In this document: piece by piece, positions 1-11,844 of the stretch
Layout of the letters: the number at the start of each line of letters is the position of its first letter
Position numbering within the stretch: position 1 is the stretch's first letter
Program-made: the position numbers and the translations under genes
The notes under the pieces: generated by a model
What the model was told of the DNA's origin: nothing
What the model saw: the letters and a program-made list of their open reading frames with translations, nothing else
The model's database searches: none
From: Bactericera cockerelli
Lineage: Eukaryota; Arthropoda; Insecta; Hemiptera; Triozidae
Reading direction: 5' to 3'
NCBI GenBank assembly: GCA_024516035.1
Contig: CM044964.1
Location: 5,986,239 to 6,050,238, forward strand
DNA: 64,000 bases

Positions 1-54
1 ACAAACTATCGTTATGTTTACAACTTGTATTATAGAAGTTCTCTAACAACTGAA

Positions 55-752
55 GGGGGGGGGGGGGGGGGTTAGGAAGAGGAGAGATAAAACAGAAATA
101 GATAGAATGTAGTAGGAGAGTAAAAATAAGACAGAAAGAGGTTAATCACAGATATAGAAAGAGGATGAAACAGAAACAGAATGAGGATAAATCAGATATA
201 GAAAGAAGAATAAAACAGAGATAGAAAGAGGATAAAGCAGAGATAAATTAGATAGAAAGAGGAAAAAAGGATAAATCAGATATAGAAAGAGGATAAAACA
301 GAGATAGAAAGAAGGATAAAACAGAAGGATAAAATAGTAAGAGAATAAAATATGTAAGAAACGGTGAAACACAGATAGAAAGAACATAAAACAGATATTG
401 AAAGACGATGAAAAAGAGATATAAAGAGAACTTCACTGAATAAAAATAAAAGAGAGAGACTGTGTGACGGATTTATAGAGATAGATAACTTGGTAAATTG
501 AGACAAACAGACCGACATGAGAGAAAGGAGAATGCCATTGACACGGGGAAAGAGAGAGAGAGAGAGAGAAAAAGAGAGAGAGAGAGAGAGGGAGAGATGG
601 AGAGGGAGAGGGAGAGAGATAGAAAGAAGGAGAGATAGAGAGAATAAAAGAGAGACAGAGAGAGTAAAATAGAGAGAAAGAGAAGGAGAGAGGGAGAAAA
701 AGAGAGATAGAAAAAGAGAGATTGAGAAAGAGAGAAGGAGAGAAAGAGAGAC

Positions 753-804
<52 letters not shown>

Positions 805-980
805 GGAGAGAAAGTGAGAGAAGGAGAGAAAGATAGAGGGAGAGATAGATATAAAGAGATAAAGAAAGAAAGACAGAGAGAGTAGGATAGAGAGAGATCA
901 AAAAGAGAGAGATGTAGTTATGTATCATGAGAAAGAGTGGGATTGACAGAAAAAAAGGGAGAGAGAGAGAAAATCAAATG
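55..980. repeat. G-run followed by GA-rich polypurine satellite
   Basis: A run of about 18 G at 55-73 leads into roughly 900 bases that are almost pure purine: first GATAGAAAGAGGATAAA-like units (75-450), then (GAGA)n (545-900). Open frames on the minus strand here encode only Ser/Leu/Phe-rich low-complexity peptides and are not genes. Confidence 0.9.
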
Positions 981-984
981 GACA

Positions 985-1335
985 GGCGACAAAACCAGAG
1001 TGAATGAAACAGAAATATAGAACAATATATGCTCATACATTTAGGTCAATAGCTATCAGAAGTAGTGCCAATATACCGGGTGGCCAAAAAACCCGAACAC
1101 TTTTATCATTGTCATATTATATTGTTTGTTCTTCTTTGATACGAGTTTCAAAATCAACATTCACAAGAAGTATATACACCCGAAAATACTCAAGATAGAA
1201 GCAAATCTAGTACCCAGAGAAAAAGTCCTAATAAATATAATTGAACCCTCAGGAAGTGTGTAAAATATTAATGAAATTAATAGTTATAATTTGTAGACTA
1301 CCTTGAGAAGAAAAAAAATATTTAAAAAGTTACAG
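985..1335. other. no gene seen
   Basis: AT-rich sequence. A piece near 1070-1110 reads like the edge of an old DNA transposon, but no boundary can be set. Confidence 0.4.
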
Positions 1336-1339
1336 CGTT

Positions 1340-1525
1340 TGATTCTTATATACTTTCCTTATCCTATAGAAATAATAGTAATGGTATCACCCAAAATTTT
1401 CGATACTCAGTTTTCAGTGCCAAAACACGTTTTAGGGTCCTTCGAACCTAAATCAAAAGTTTCAGCCAGTGGTCTGTGTGTGTTGTGAACAAGATATCTC
1501 AAGAAATTTGTACGTAGACCTCATA
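1340..1525 (+). repeat. family N fragment
   Basis: Shares the TACTTTCCTTATCCTATA start and the GTGTGTGTTGTGAACAAGATATCTC block with the copy at 55265-55660, including the short GT-rich centre. Diverged. Confidence 0.5.
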
Positions 1526-1870
1526 CTATTATGAATAAGACGCAACACTAAATTTATCTATCTTCTTTTTTTTTAACACCCGGTATGAAAATCATTGCTG
1601 ATAATAACTGCACACAGCCAATGCAATGGTTTTCATAACAATAAAACGGAATATTTTCTGTCACAGGATATTGGCAAGCAATTGTCGAGCAGTTCTTCGG
1701 TATTGGCAAGCAATGGAAACAGTGTTCTAAATTAATCAAGTTTTTATAGAAAACAAAAGCTGTAGTAATTGCGACTGGCAAATGTTTCAGCTTGGATTTT
1801 TTAATTACTTTCAAAATGAGATGCTATACTGGGTGGATCAACGTGAAGTTTGCGCTCCATAATAAGAATT
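1526..1870. other. no gene seen
   Basis: Unique-looking AT-rich DNA. The 86-codon minus-strand frame here has no recognisable domain or splice context. Confidence 0.35.
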
Positions 1871-1871
1871 T

Positions 1872-2210
1872 CGTGTCCGTGAGATAGGGACAGATATCTT
1901 AATCACGGTGGTGAGAGGATTATATGGACGCCCAGATCCAATGTCTAGGCTCGTTTCATGTCCATTGATTCTATTAGATTTTAACGTCTTGGCTTGATAT
2001 AGTCAGGACGGGGGTTTCACCCCCCATTCGCTAGGAATCCTAACAGCTACCCACATTAACCTCACCCAGCCTGGGCAAGGCCGGAAGTGCCAGCCTCACG
2101 TGCTCGGAGGGAACAGAATTTTCTGTGCGAAAAGTCTGCTCCAACCGGGAATTGAACTCAGGATCTCTGGACTACGGGCAGTAGTAACAACCGTTACGCC
2201 ACGGAGGCTG
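1872..2210 (-). mobile_element. SINE-F copy with tail 1
   Basis: Read on the minus strand: tRNA-like head ending at 2210 with B-box-like GAACTCAGGATCTC region (antisense near 2155), the central domain CAGGCTGGGTGAGGTTAATG (antisense 2056-2080), then tail 1, whose diagnostic words are GGGCGT near 1927 and CACCACCGTGA near 1903. Same architecture as 6363-6712. Confidence 0.8.
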
Positions 2211-2262
2211 AGTAAGCTCCATAAAAACGATCTGAATAAGTCATGGAATCAAAAAGTTATTA

Positions 2263-2423
2263 CTCATCATCATAGGGTGGCGTCTTCGTGAACGATGGTA
2301 GCCAAACAGTGGAGGAATGACTGAGCACTTCTACCACTGTCTTTACATGGAGGCTAATAATTGACAAGGGCCCCCAGAACCAAGTCAATGCTGGTCTACT
2401 CCCTGTTTATAGTCCCCCAGCCA
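2263..2423 (-). repeat. family J copy
   Basis: Reverse-complement match to 53151-53442, 56985-57104 and 58797-58931: GTTCTGGGGGCCCTTGTCAA, a middle AGTGGTAGAAGTGCTGAGTC and an end GATGACGCCACCCTATGATG. No poly(A) or target duplication was found. Confidence 0.7.
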
Positions 2424-2992
2424 GAGTTATTACTATTTTTTCTAATAGTAATAATAAAGAAAAACACATTATCCAACAAGTGGACAAAACCTTACAATAG
2501 AATTGTTGGTTGGGTCAAAACAAAAGTACAAGTTGCTTTGATTCGGGCTGTTTCTCTCAGATTGAGAGGTTCAAGAAACAAGTTGAGGAGATATGAAGTT
2601 GAAGATGGATTGAATTTCAAATTTTAGATGGATTTTCAAATTTGAAGATAGAAATGAAGCTACTTATTTTTAAATAAATTATAATTACCATTTATAGTAA
2701 AGTGGAAAAAAAAGTTTCATTAAATAAATACTTAGTTTTTCAAAAGCACACACCTTCTTCATATTCTATTATTTTTGCATCAGTCTCTTTATTTTCTCAT
2801 CCGTTCCAGAATATCCTGGGCTCAGCAGAAACTATCTTCCTTGACTTCGTTCAGTCTAATTTATCACAAGTCAGTAATTCGGGATAGACAAATAACTCGC
2901 CAGACTCAATTCCGCTTTAATTTGCTAGCCTCCCCCGGATAACGTATTGTGGCAGTGACTCATCCATGGGGGCTGGCGTCTTTCGGGTTTCA
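2424..2992. other. no gene seen
   Basis: AT-rich, with short open frames but no start context, domain or splice sites that would support a gene. Confidence 0.35.
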
Positions 2993-2994
2993 AA

Positions 2995-3470
2995 GACGCC
3001 AGGAATCTCCTTCTTTGTCTCTCTCTCTCTCTCTCTCTCCCTTTCTCCCAAATCACCTCTCTCTGTTTTTATCTGTCCCTCCCTACATCTATCTCTCTTA
3101 CTTTTCTCTTCCTCTCCCCTCTCTCTTCACACACTTACCCTATCTATCTCTACCTCCCTCTCTCATTCTCTCTCTCACACACACACCTTATCTATCTCTA
3201 CCTCCCTCTCCGGTTGTTCTTTCGCACCCCTCCTTTCTCTCTCTCTCTCTTTCTCTTTTTCTCTCTCTCTCTTTCTCTTTTTCTCTCTCTCTCTTTCTCT
3301 TTTTCTCTCTCTCTCTCTCTTTCTCTTTTTTTCTCTCTCTCTTTCTCTTTCTGTTACACACTCATACACCCTATCTATCTCTACCTCTCTCTCTCATTCT
3401 CTCCCTCTCATTCTCTCTCTCTCACACACACACCTTATCTTTTTCTGCCTCCCTCTTCTGTGATATAGTA
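2995..3470. repeat. CT-rich polypyrimidine satellite
   Basis: (CT)n with longer-order repeats: CACACACACCTTATCTATCTCTACCTC recurs at about 3130, 3175, 3362 and 3423, so the tract has a higher-order unit rather than being simple (CT)n. Confidence 0.85.
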
Positions 3471-3529
3471 ACACATAGAGCAACCCTTGTGATATAGTAA
3501 CACAAAGAAACATATTATTAATATTATTT

Positions 3530-4257
3530 CTCTTTCTACATCTCTCTCTCTATCTTCCTCCTACTCTCTCTCTATCTCTTTTCCTCCCTATATATGTGCA
3601 TCTCTCACTCTTAATTTCTTTATCCCTCTCTCTCTCTCTACTTCTCTCTACTTCACTATCTCTCCTTTCCTCTCTCTCTTTAACTATTTCTCTCCCTCCA
3701 TGATGCATATCACTGTCACCACAGAGTTATTGCTTTCCTTTCCCCTCCCCATACTGCTTAGTTTAATGAACCTCCATTATTTACCTGATTGCTTGATTGA
3801 ATGTCAGTATTTACCTTTGTTTACTACGATTCTCTCTCTCTTTCTCTCTCTCTCCCTCTATCTTTTATCTGTTCTTCTCTTCATTCCTCTTTAAATTTCT
3901 CTTCTCTTGATTTTTCTCCTTTTCGTTCCTCCCTTGATTTCTCTTTTCTTCATTCCTCTCTTGATTTCTCTTCTCTTCATTCCTCTCTTGATTTCTCTTC
4001 TCTTCATTCCTCTCTTGATTTCTCTTCTCTTCATTCCCCTTTTGATTTCTTTCCTCTTGATTATTTTCTTGATTAGTTTTCTCTTCATTCCCCTCTTGAT
4101 TTCTTTCTTCTTCATTCTTTTCTTGATTAGTTTTCTCTTCATTCCTCTCTTGATTTCTCTTCTTCTTGTTTTCTCTTCTCTTCATTCCTCTCTTGATTTC
4201 TCTTCTCGTCATTCCTCTCTTGATTTCTCTCTTTCTTTCTCTTCTCTTCATTTTTTT
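3530..4257. repeat. polypyrimidine tract with 27-bp minisatellite
   Basis: CT-rich from 3530. From about 3890 a regular 27-bp unit (TTCATTCCTCTCTTGATTTC plus TCTTCTC) repeats about 13 times. The unit length is a multiple of three, which explains the long open frames on both strands; they are not genes. Confidence 0.85.
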
Positions 4258-4560
4258 TTTTTTTTAAAGATGAGTGTTTCACAGCCGTTTTTATTTCGTA
4301 GCCATGAAACAGGAGCTACTGTAGACGCTTGTGGTCTGTGTTGTAGCCTGCCCATCCCGTAGTATGCCTCCCCTCTGATGGGCGAGAAGTGACACAATAC
4401 TTCCCAATTAGGTGCTGGGTCAACACGAGCGCACCGGAAGGTATCCCTTACAAACAACTGTAACCAAATTAAGAATACAAATTTTTGTCGGCGCGGGGGT
4501 TCGAACCCGGGACCTTCCGCATGGCAAGCGAGTGCTTAACCACTGAGCTAATCGCGCGCT
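4258..4560 (-). mobile_element. SINE-E, near full length, inside the 27-bp minisatellite
   Basis: Poly(T) on the plus strand at 4250-4264 is the poly(A) tail. The tRNA-like head is at the right end (antisense 4495-4559: GGTTCGAACCCGGGACCTTC). The body has GATGGGCGAGAAGTGACAC and the ATGAAACAGGAGCTACTGTA word found in all E copies. The interrupted minisatellite resumes at 4580. Confidence 0.85.
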
Positions 4561-4574
4561 AATCATTACTAATC

Positions 4575-4660
4575 ATTACTCTCTTGATTTCTCTTCTCGT
4601 CATTCCTCTCTTGATTTCTCTTCTCTCCATTTCTCTCTTGATTTCTCTTCTCTTTATTTA
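4575..4660. repeat. 27-bp minisatellite, right-hand part
   Basis: Same unit as 3890-4250; separated from it by the SINE-E insertion. Confidence 0.85.
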
Positions 4661-4839
4661 TTAGATTTTTTACATCTAATAAAATAAAGACTAGATATAG
4701 ATATCCAGTCATTAATTATATCAAAATATGGTTTAAAAATATGTTTCAATAAATCTGAGGTCAGTAATCTTTGAGCAATGAGTTGAAAAAATAACCGCTA
4801 CAGATGACAATCTGCTTGAGTCAGCAAATTTTATGTCAG

Positions 4840-5620
4840 GGATGTCTGATTCACTCTCCCTCTCTTTCTATTTCTCTCAATTTTTTCTCTCTCTCTTTCT
4901 CCCTCATTACCTACTATATTTATATTTCTTTGCCTCTCTTTCTTTCTTGTTCACTAGGTTTACTATATTTTTCTCTCTCTCCTTTTCTCTTATTCTCTTT
5001 CTTATTTATTACTAAATATTTTTATCTCTCTCCTTTTCCTTCTACTTTTTATTCTTTATTACCTACTATATTTATCTCTCTCGTTCTCTATCTCTCCTTT
5101 TCTGTCCTTTATTTTTTATTACCTACTATATTTATCGCTCTCCTTCTCTCTCTCTCCTTTCTCTCCCCTTCTTTTCTCTTCATTACCTATACTAAATTTA
5201 TCTCTCTCCTTTTCTTTTCCTCTCTTTATTCTTTATTAACCACTTTATTTATCTCTTTCTTTCTCTCTCTCTTCTTTTCTATCCCTCTCTTTCTTCTTTA
5301 CTACCTACCATAATTATCTTTCTCCTTCTCTTTCTCTCCTTTTCTCTTCCTCTCTTTCTTTCCCCTTCATTACCCACTATATTTATCTCTCTCCTTTTCT
5401 GTCCTTTATTTTTTATTACCTCTTATATTTACCATCTTCTCTCCTTTTTTCTCTCTCTCTTTCTTCTTTACTACCTACCATATTTATCTCTCTCCTTCTC
5501 TGTGTCTCATTTTTTCAACCTCTCTTTTAATTCATTTCATTATTTTTCTCTTTCATTCTCAACTCTTTTACTCCCCTATTCCTATATTTAACTTTCTCTC
5601 TCCTGTTTATCTTCAACATG
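4840..5620. repeat. CT-rich satellite with TACCTACTATATTTATCTCT units
   Basis: Irregular higher-order repeat of roughly 55-75 bp: a (T/C)n stretch followed by TTTATTACCTACTATATTTA, present about ten times between 4895 and 5490. Confidence 0.85.
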
Positions 5621-5624
5621 ACCT

Positions 5625-6100
5625 CTAGAAGGAGATCTCATAATGTACAAAATGAAACCCCGCGATAAAGTTACTCAGTCAACAACTCAAAGTTTGGAAT
5701 GGCCCTGACAAATGTCTCGACAACGGATTCATTTTTCGTTTTGTTTGTGTCTGCTGTCGGAAAAATGTTTCAACAGTTTTCCATTTGAAAACATTTTCCT
5801 TTTAACTGATTTCCATCTGTCAGCCAGACTAATACTCGTCTCGATTTCAGCTTTGGTTTTTTTTTAATTCTTTTTTTAATGAACATATATTTAAAGATTA
5901 TTTTTTTTATGGATGGCTTTCATAACAAGAAGTTAACGCTTTCGATTTGTGTGTTGTAAGTTTTCCAATCACAGAATTGTGAAAACAAGGAGAGATTTCT
6001 TTTTTGTTTTCTTTGGAAAAATATTTGGAGGTTTGAAGGAATTCAATAACGTATGAACTGTGGAGGAGTGACTTAAAGTGCTATAGGAAGAAAGTGAATA
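5625..6100. other. no gene seen
   Basis: AT-rich single-copy-looking DNA. A (GA)n run at 6101-6120 abuts a 22-base fragment of SINE-F head (6124-6146). Confidence 0.4.
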
Positions 6101-6362
6101 TCAGAGAGAGAGAGAGAGAGGCAGAGCCAGCCTCCGTGGCGTAAATATTACAAATTTATATATTTTGTCGTGGCCATGAAAGAAACAGCTAAATAGGAAA
6201 TCAAGATTTATATGCACGCCGTGGAATGTTCTAGATATGCAATGTGCAAGGAACAACAAAATAATACACAAAACTGCATCGTACAAACCTGACACTCACT
6301 ACCTTACCTTAATTGGATGTTCTTTAACAATTAAATAGTATTATTACATATAAGCACTTTTC

Positions 6363-6712
6363 GCCAGTCTCTGTGGCATAATGATTGTGACTACTGCCCG
6401 TAGTCCAGTGATCCTGAGTTCGATTCCCAATTGGAGCAAACTTTTCGCACAGAAAATTCTGTTCCCTCCAAACATGTGAGGCTGGCAATTCCGGCCCTAC
6501 CCAGGCTGGGTGAGGTTAATATGGGTAGCTGGTACGATTCCCAGCGAATGAAGGGTAAAGCTCTCGTCCTGTCTACCTGAAGTCAAGACGTTAAAACCAA
6601 ATAGAATCAATGGACATGAAAGGAGCCTAGACAATGAATCTGGGCGTTCATATAATAATCCTCTCACCACCGTGACTTAGGTATCAATACCTAACTCACG
6701 GACACGGAATTA
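6363..6712 (+). mobile_element. SINE-F copy with tail 1
   Basis: Head GTCTCTGTGGCATAATGATT with B box GAGTTCGATTCCC, then CCTCCAAACATGTGAGGCTG, the central domain (6500-6560) and tail 1 (6610-6712) ending CACGGACACGGAATTAT. The best sense-strand copy for defining tail 1. Confidence 0.85.
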
Positions 6713-6714
6713 TA

Positions 6715-7135
6715 ATTAGAGAGCAAGAGAGAGAGGAGGAGAGAGAGAGAAAGAAAGGAAGAGAGAGAGAGAGGGAGAGAGAGAAAAAAAGGAAGAGAGA
6801 GAGAGGGGAGAGAGAGAAAGAAAGGAAGAGAGAGAGAGAGGGAGAGAGAGAAAGATTGAGAGGGGAAGAGAGTGAGAGAGAGGGAAAAGGCAAAAGAGGG
6901 ACAGAACGGAAAGAATGGAGGATATTTAGGAAGTAAAGAAATTAGCGATGAGGACAGAGAGAGAGAAAGAGTGACAGATACACAGTGAGAGAGGGAGAGA
7001 GAGAGAGAGAGAGAGAGAGGTGAAAGGAGTGGGAGGGGGTTCTTAAGGATATTTTTAGAAAGTAAATAAATTCATGATAAGGATACAGGGAGAGATAAGG
7101 AGAGAGAGAGAGAGGGATGATGGGAGGGGAGGGGG
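6715..7135. repeat. GA-rich satellite
   Basis: (GAGA)n with GGGAGAGAGAGAAAGAAAGG-type units, starting directly at the end of SINE-F. Confidence 0.85.
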
Positions 7136-7264
7136 GGTCTTAATAAATGGAAGAAATAACGATGCGGATGAACTAAAATTAATGTCTTTGAAAATTTGGA
7201 GATAATTTCTTTTTCCTCTTCTTGTCTTCTCTCTCATGCAAAACAAAATATTTCATCTCTCCTC

Positions 7265-7457
7265 CATTAAAAGGAGACTCTCTCTGCCTCCTTTTTCTCT
7301 CTCTCTCTGTCCTTTTTTCTTCCCTTCTCTTTATTTCTTTATCTCTCTATCTCCTTTTCCTCTTTCCCTCTCTCTTTCTCTATCTCGTTTCTCTCTCTCT
7401 CTTTCTCTTTTTTATCTTTCTCTCTGATTCCCCCTTTTTTTTCTTTCACTCACTCAC

Positions 7458-7488
<31 letters not shown>

Positions 7489-7620
7489 GTCCCGCTCTCT
7501 CTCTCTCGCACTCTCCATTTCTTCCTCTCTCGCTCTCCCTCTCTTTCTCTCTCTCTCCATCTCTCTCTCTCTCTCTCTCTCCATCTCCCTCTCTCTCTAC
7601 CTCTCTCTCCCTGCCTCTAA
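7265..7620. repeat. CT-rich satellite
   Basis: (CT)n with CTCTCTCTCTGTCC interruptions. It faces the GA tract at 6715-7135 across about 130 bases. Confidence 0.85.
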
Positions 7621-8264
7621 CAATTATCATAAATTACATTCTAGTATTCAAATTTAATGACGCGACTCTTACACAATACTCAGAGGAAACCCTATTCGGC
7701 ACTGCTTATAGAAACATCAAAGGCAACCTTTTATACCTTGAGAAAGTGAGTCAATTTCCTGAGGTATCAAGTTTTTCTTCAGAAAAAATTCTAATATTAG
7801 AAATCGGAGGTATTGTGTTCGTTTCCTTTTTTAATGGGTTTTAGATATTTTTAGAATAGGAAAATCTAATAGCGAGAAGTAATGATTTCTGAGTGAGAAC
7901 TGAGAAAGTAGTATGCACAGTAAAATTGCTTTACTTCCGATGAATTTCTATTATTATTTGAGTTCGTTTTTTACTCTTCAATTATTAACCTTTTTTTTCT
8001 AACAAGATTCGTGCTTTGTTTGTACATCATTTTATTACAATTTTTTGAATAACAATAACATAATAAATATATAAGTACTTAAAATTAATAAAATAAATTA
8101 ATATGAGTATGCACTTATACTATCTCACTAAGATACCTGGGGAACCAGGCACCTTGTTTTGTGAGAATTAACTTTTAAGTTCTTACTTTTTTATCAAGCT
8201 TTATTCGCAATTTTTTAAATAAAAATGAACATAATATATTAAGTTATGATATGACATAAATACT
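7621..8264. other. no gene seen
   Basis: AT-rich spacer; nothing recognisable. Confidence 0.4.
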
Positions 8265-8330
8265 CGTATAAACAAAGCCTGATCAAGGGTAGTGATAATT
8301 GATAATGCCTTCGGCATTCTCGTCATTTAT
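8265..8330 (-). mobile_element. family L retroelement 3'-end fragment
   Basis: CTGATCAAGGGTAGTG followed by the AATGCC-TTC-GGCATT hairpin seen in all L copies. Confidence 0.6.
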
Positions 8331-8342
8331 CTTACTTTCATT

Positions 8343-8545
8343 TATTGGAAGGTATCCACAAGGCGAAGTTAATTTTTAAAATATTTTTACCACGGAACCC
8401 TTGAAGTTTTATTATTATGTGGTCACAAACTCAAATTAATGAGTAAAAATTTATGGTGGGATTCGAACCAACGGATCCCTAAGGTACCTGGATTACTAGA
8501 CCAGCGCGTTAACCACTTGACTAAACTTGGCACATGATTGAGATG
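8343..8545 (-). mobile_element. SINE-B copy
   Basis: Antisense head at 8458-8540 (GGATTCGAACCAACGGATCC, GCGCGTTAACCACTTGACTA) and body word TTATTATGTGGTCACAAACT. Confidence 0.8.
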
Positions 8546-8574
8546 AAATTTTTTGATAGTTAAGCATAAAGGAC

Positions 8575-8870
8575 GATTAAAAGAGACAAAAAAAGAAAGA
8601 GAAGCAGAATAAAAGAAAATTGGCAAAAGAGAAAGATAAAATAGAAAAAATACAACACTGTGAAAGAGAACGAAATTTTAAAGAGAGAGAAAAAAGACAG
8701 AGAAAGTGACATAAAGAAAAAGGGAGAGATAAAGAGACAGAAAGAGAGAGGAAGAAATATAAGAAATAAAGATCAAGAAAGAGACGTGTATATTTGTATA
8801 AATAAATATATAAAGAGAGAGATAAAGAAAGAAAGAGAAAGAAAAAAAGAGATAGAGATGAGGTAACCAT
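8575..8870. repeat. GA-rich polypurine tract
   Basis: Irregular AAAGAGAGA-type purine sequence. Confidence 0.8.
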
Positions 8871-9715
8871 CAAGGCTGAATTGAAAAGTTTTGCAGACAT
8901 AAAAGATACTTCCTTTTAGCAATAATAAATTTATAAATAGTCAGAATATTTTTCTTTTCATGTTTTTACGGCAAACAAGTAGATGGACTAAATGTTTTCA
9001 TCCTTAATGGATATTCTTTTTAAAGCTCTGAATTGTTTGAACATAAATACACAAGTTTTATGTTTAGATAGAGACAAGTTTTATGGAGTAGAAGCTGAAA
9101 TACGGGAACGTACATACATAATATATTAAGTTAAAAGGAAAATAGATGGAGCTGCCAAGTTACCTATTGTACCAGCGAAACGGTCAAATGATAGGTGTCC
9201 CGAAATTTTAGAATCCTGAAAAAGTTACATCCCAATACCAAAATAAAATTTATTTATCCTAGCTAGACCTCCATTAACCAACTGCATTAGAACATAATAT
9301 ATGTAGTGACTTGTACACATATTGAAAGCCTCAGCAATTGCTTCTTTTCAGATAATTCTTCAAATTTCCAGTGTTGATTGTTGGTTTCTTAAAGTTTCTC
9401 ATTATTTTTTCTTCCGTTTTTAGTGGTAATAACCTATTAGCCCACAGCTACTCAGAAATTTGTTTAACAAAAGATGTTAATCTGTGTCTTTAATAAAATA
9501 CAAAGCCTTGTAGTAAAATTACGAATTTTATAAAATTGGGAGAGCAATAATTTTGGTTGTTCCGCGTCGAAGTGTTAGTCGATATGGAATTTATTTACAT
9601 GTTTTTAATGTTCACTGTCCCTACTTATCATAATAATATTAAACAATATCAAAACCTCGGTTTACTAAATAATTATGTAATACAAAATGAATGTTTATTA
9701 CATAATTACCTATGG
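8871..9715. other. no gene seen
   Basis: AT-rich, no domain or splice-framed open frame recognised. Confidence 0.4.
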
Positions 9716-9931
9716 AAAAATACACTGTCAATTATGGACACAATACTTCCTCGTGATTGATAATCAAAATTTTCAACTTTTATAATTATCGCTAAAATCT
9801 GAGATTTTTTACTAAATCACTTGTATTTACCAAAACATTTTATTCTCTTCAAATTTGTTTTATATGTAGAATATCGTTTTCTTCAAATTCTAGATGGTAC
9901 AAAAAATCGGCAAGTCTTGGCAAGTCTTGGA

Positions 9932-9970
<39 letters not shown>

Positions 9971-11025
9971 GTGATCAAACACAGGCGGGGTTTGAGAATT
10001 TAGGAGTCCGTGAAAGGGTTTTCTACCCTCTAAAAAAACCCCCCAGAGGATAGTTTGTTTCAATTTTGCTTCCCAAAATTTCTAATATGTATTAGAAATC
10101 GAAAGTATTGTGTTCGTTTTTGTAAAAAAAAAAAAAAAATTTGCTCCGAATTCATTTTTTTCATATTTCTGGACGTATCCTGACCTTCTGAGCTGGACGT
10201 ATCATAACCTCCTGAGCAACTTTGGTTTTATGTCCGTCTGTCGGTCCGTCGGTCTGTTAAAAAATTCCTTGTAACGCGCAAATCTCGGAAACTACTCAAC
10301 GGATTTTGATGAAATTTTGCACCCATATAGGAGACGTTCTGTAGGTGGTCCCATTTTAAATTCATCAAATTCGTACCAGCGGATCTGTGTGAAAGAGACC
10401 ATGCGCCTGACCACTAAAATTTTACTTAAACGCTTATATCTCGTAACCCGAATTTGATGAAATTTTGTATGTATATGCATATTATTGTTTTATTTATATT
10501 CTTTTTCATAATGATTTAATTCTAATATTTAAGAAAATCCGAAATTTTGGACGAAAGAGTCAAAAAAAAAGGTCCACCACTTGCCGATACAGAATTTTTT
10601 GTATATTCTAGAACTAGCGGGCTGTCGCCCGCTTTGCGGGCCGAGGCATGGCCGTGAAAGCAAATAATCCTTTTTCGCCAATGGCAGGTGTTGTAGTGGG
10701 AGTTTCGAAAAATCCCGTCTTATTGCACATCTAGACTATAAGACAAAGCTACCTACCAAATTTCAGCTTCCTAGGACTTACGGTTTGGGCTGTAGAGCGA
10801 TGATCAGTCAGTGAGTGGTCAGTGTCTTTGACATTTATATATTAAGATGTAGAAAAAATAGTATTCTATCATATTAAACAAATTTGAAGGAAATCGGTTA
10901 AGCGGTTTTGGAGATACAAGTGATTTAGTATGAAATCTCAAAATTGGCACGTGTACGTGTATACAATGTGAAACAATCACGAGGAAGTATTGCGTCCATA
11001 ATTGGCAGTGTTTTTTTTACTTACT
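9716..11025. mobile_element. long inverted-repeat (foldback-type) element
   Basis: The left arm starts near 9716 (AATACACTGTCAATTATGGA, ACTTCCTCGTGATTG) and its complement ends near 11025 (CAATCACGAGGAAGTATTGC, GTCCATAATTGGCAGTG). The match continues inward: ACTAAATCACTTGTAT (9812) against 10910-10935, TTCAAATTTGTTT (9848) against 10870-10892, and TACAAAAAATCGGCAAGT (9898) against 10580-10605. The arms are about 200 bp with about 15-20% mismatch by eye. The centre (10190-10500) has GTCCGTCTGTCGGTCC and ATCTCGGAAACTACTCAACG, words typical of insect transposon interiors. The right arm is split by a Helitron-like insertion. No transposase frame. Confidence 0.7.
10614..10847 (-). mobile_element. 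Helitron-like non-autonomous element 1
   Basis: On the minus strand it begins TCTTAATATATAAATGTC after an A and ends in a GC-rich hairpin (GCGGGC-TGTC-GCCCGC at 10617-10632 on plus) followed by CTAG before a T. This is the Helitron rule: 5' TC, 3' hairpin plus CTAG, insertion between A and T, no target duplication. 234 bp; near-twin of 17906-18129. Confidence 0.75.
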
Positions 11026-11282
11026 TGTCCAAAATTTTGGAATTTCTCAAATATCAGATCTCGATCATTGTAAACAATAATGATAATAATAATAAATGCA
11101 CTTTGTAAAGCCTTAATAACGCTCGGAAGTAATACTGTTTGTTTCCATTACTACCGAGCACCACCAGTAGTCATTACTGATAGCACAGAAGAGAAGTTAT
11201 TTACATGATATTGTGTTTTAATCACTGATTTACAATCGAAATAATACCTATTACTGTCCAAATGTCCATTAAAAACCCGAAA

Positions 11283-11462
11283 GAGAGAATTAATGGGAGA
11301 AGATAAATGGAGAGAGAGAGAAAGAAAGAGAGAGAGAGAGGGAGAGACCGAGAGAGCTAGAGATGGCTAGAAATAATAACCGAAAAGAGGGAGATAGAGA
11401 AATAGAAAGAGCGAGATGGAGAGAAATAATAACAAGAAGGAGGGAGAGAGAGAGAGAAAATG
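11283..11462. repeat. GA-rich tract
   Basis: (GAGA)n with AATAATAACCGAAAAGAGGG-like interruptions. Confidence 0.8.
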
Positions 11463-11844
11463 GAATAAAAATTACCAATTTCAATTTCCTCATCGCAGAA
11501 AGCTTTTAGCCAGCTTATTTTTTTTACAATTTCATTTTTTTATAACAAAAAGAACATCCCAGAGAGCATAATACTCTTGGAAATCTTTCAGAAATGACAT
11601 AAGCCCTAGAATTATGTTCTTGTGTTCCCTACAGAAAGCGCTTATTATTTTCATCTAAGCTTCAGGCGATTTCATAACTGTTATGGCAAAAGTTAAAAGG
11701 GAAAATTCATTTAGAAGTTATAATATTTATTTACTTCAAGAGCTTTCTCCTTGTTTGTTGTCTAACAGGTATTTTACTCAACGGTCTTCTTTCTTCTTCT
11801 TTGAACACTCTTCATATCATGACACGTATGTAACCTTAAATTTC
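11463..11844. other. no gene seen
   Basis: AT-rich; no supported gene. Confidence 0.35.

Noticed and set aside
142..928. Long minus-strand open frames rich in Ser, Leu and Phe
   Set aside because: They come from GA/CT dinucleotide satellite, which lacks stop codons in some frames. The same applies at 2949-3497, 4804-5313, 7222-7620, 15790-16213 and 20867-21296.
3865..4251. 128-codon Lys/Arg/Glu-rich frame
   Set aside because: By-product of a 27-bp tandem repeat whose length is a multiple of three.
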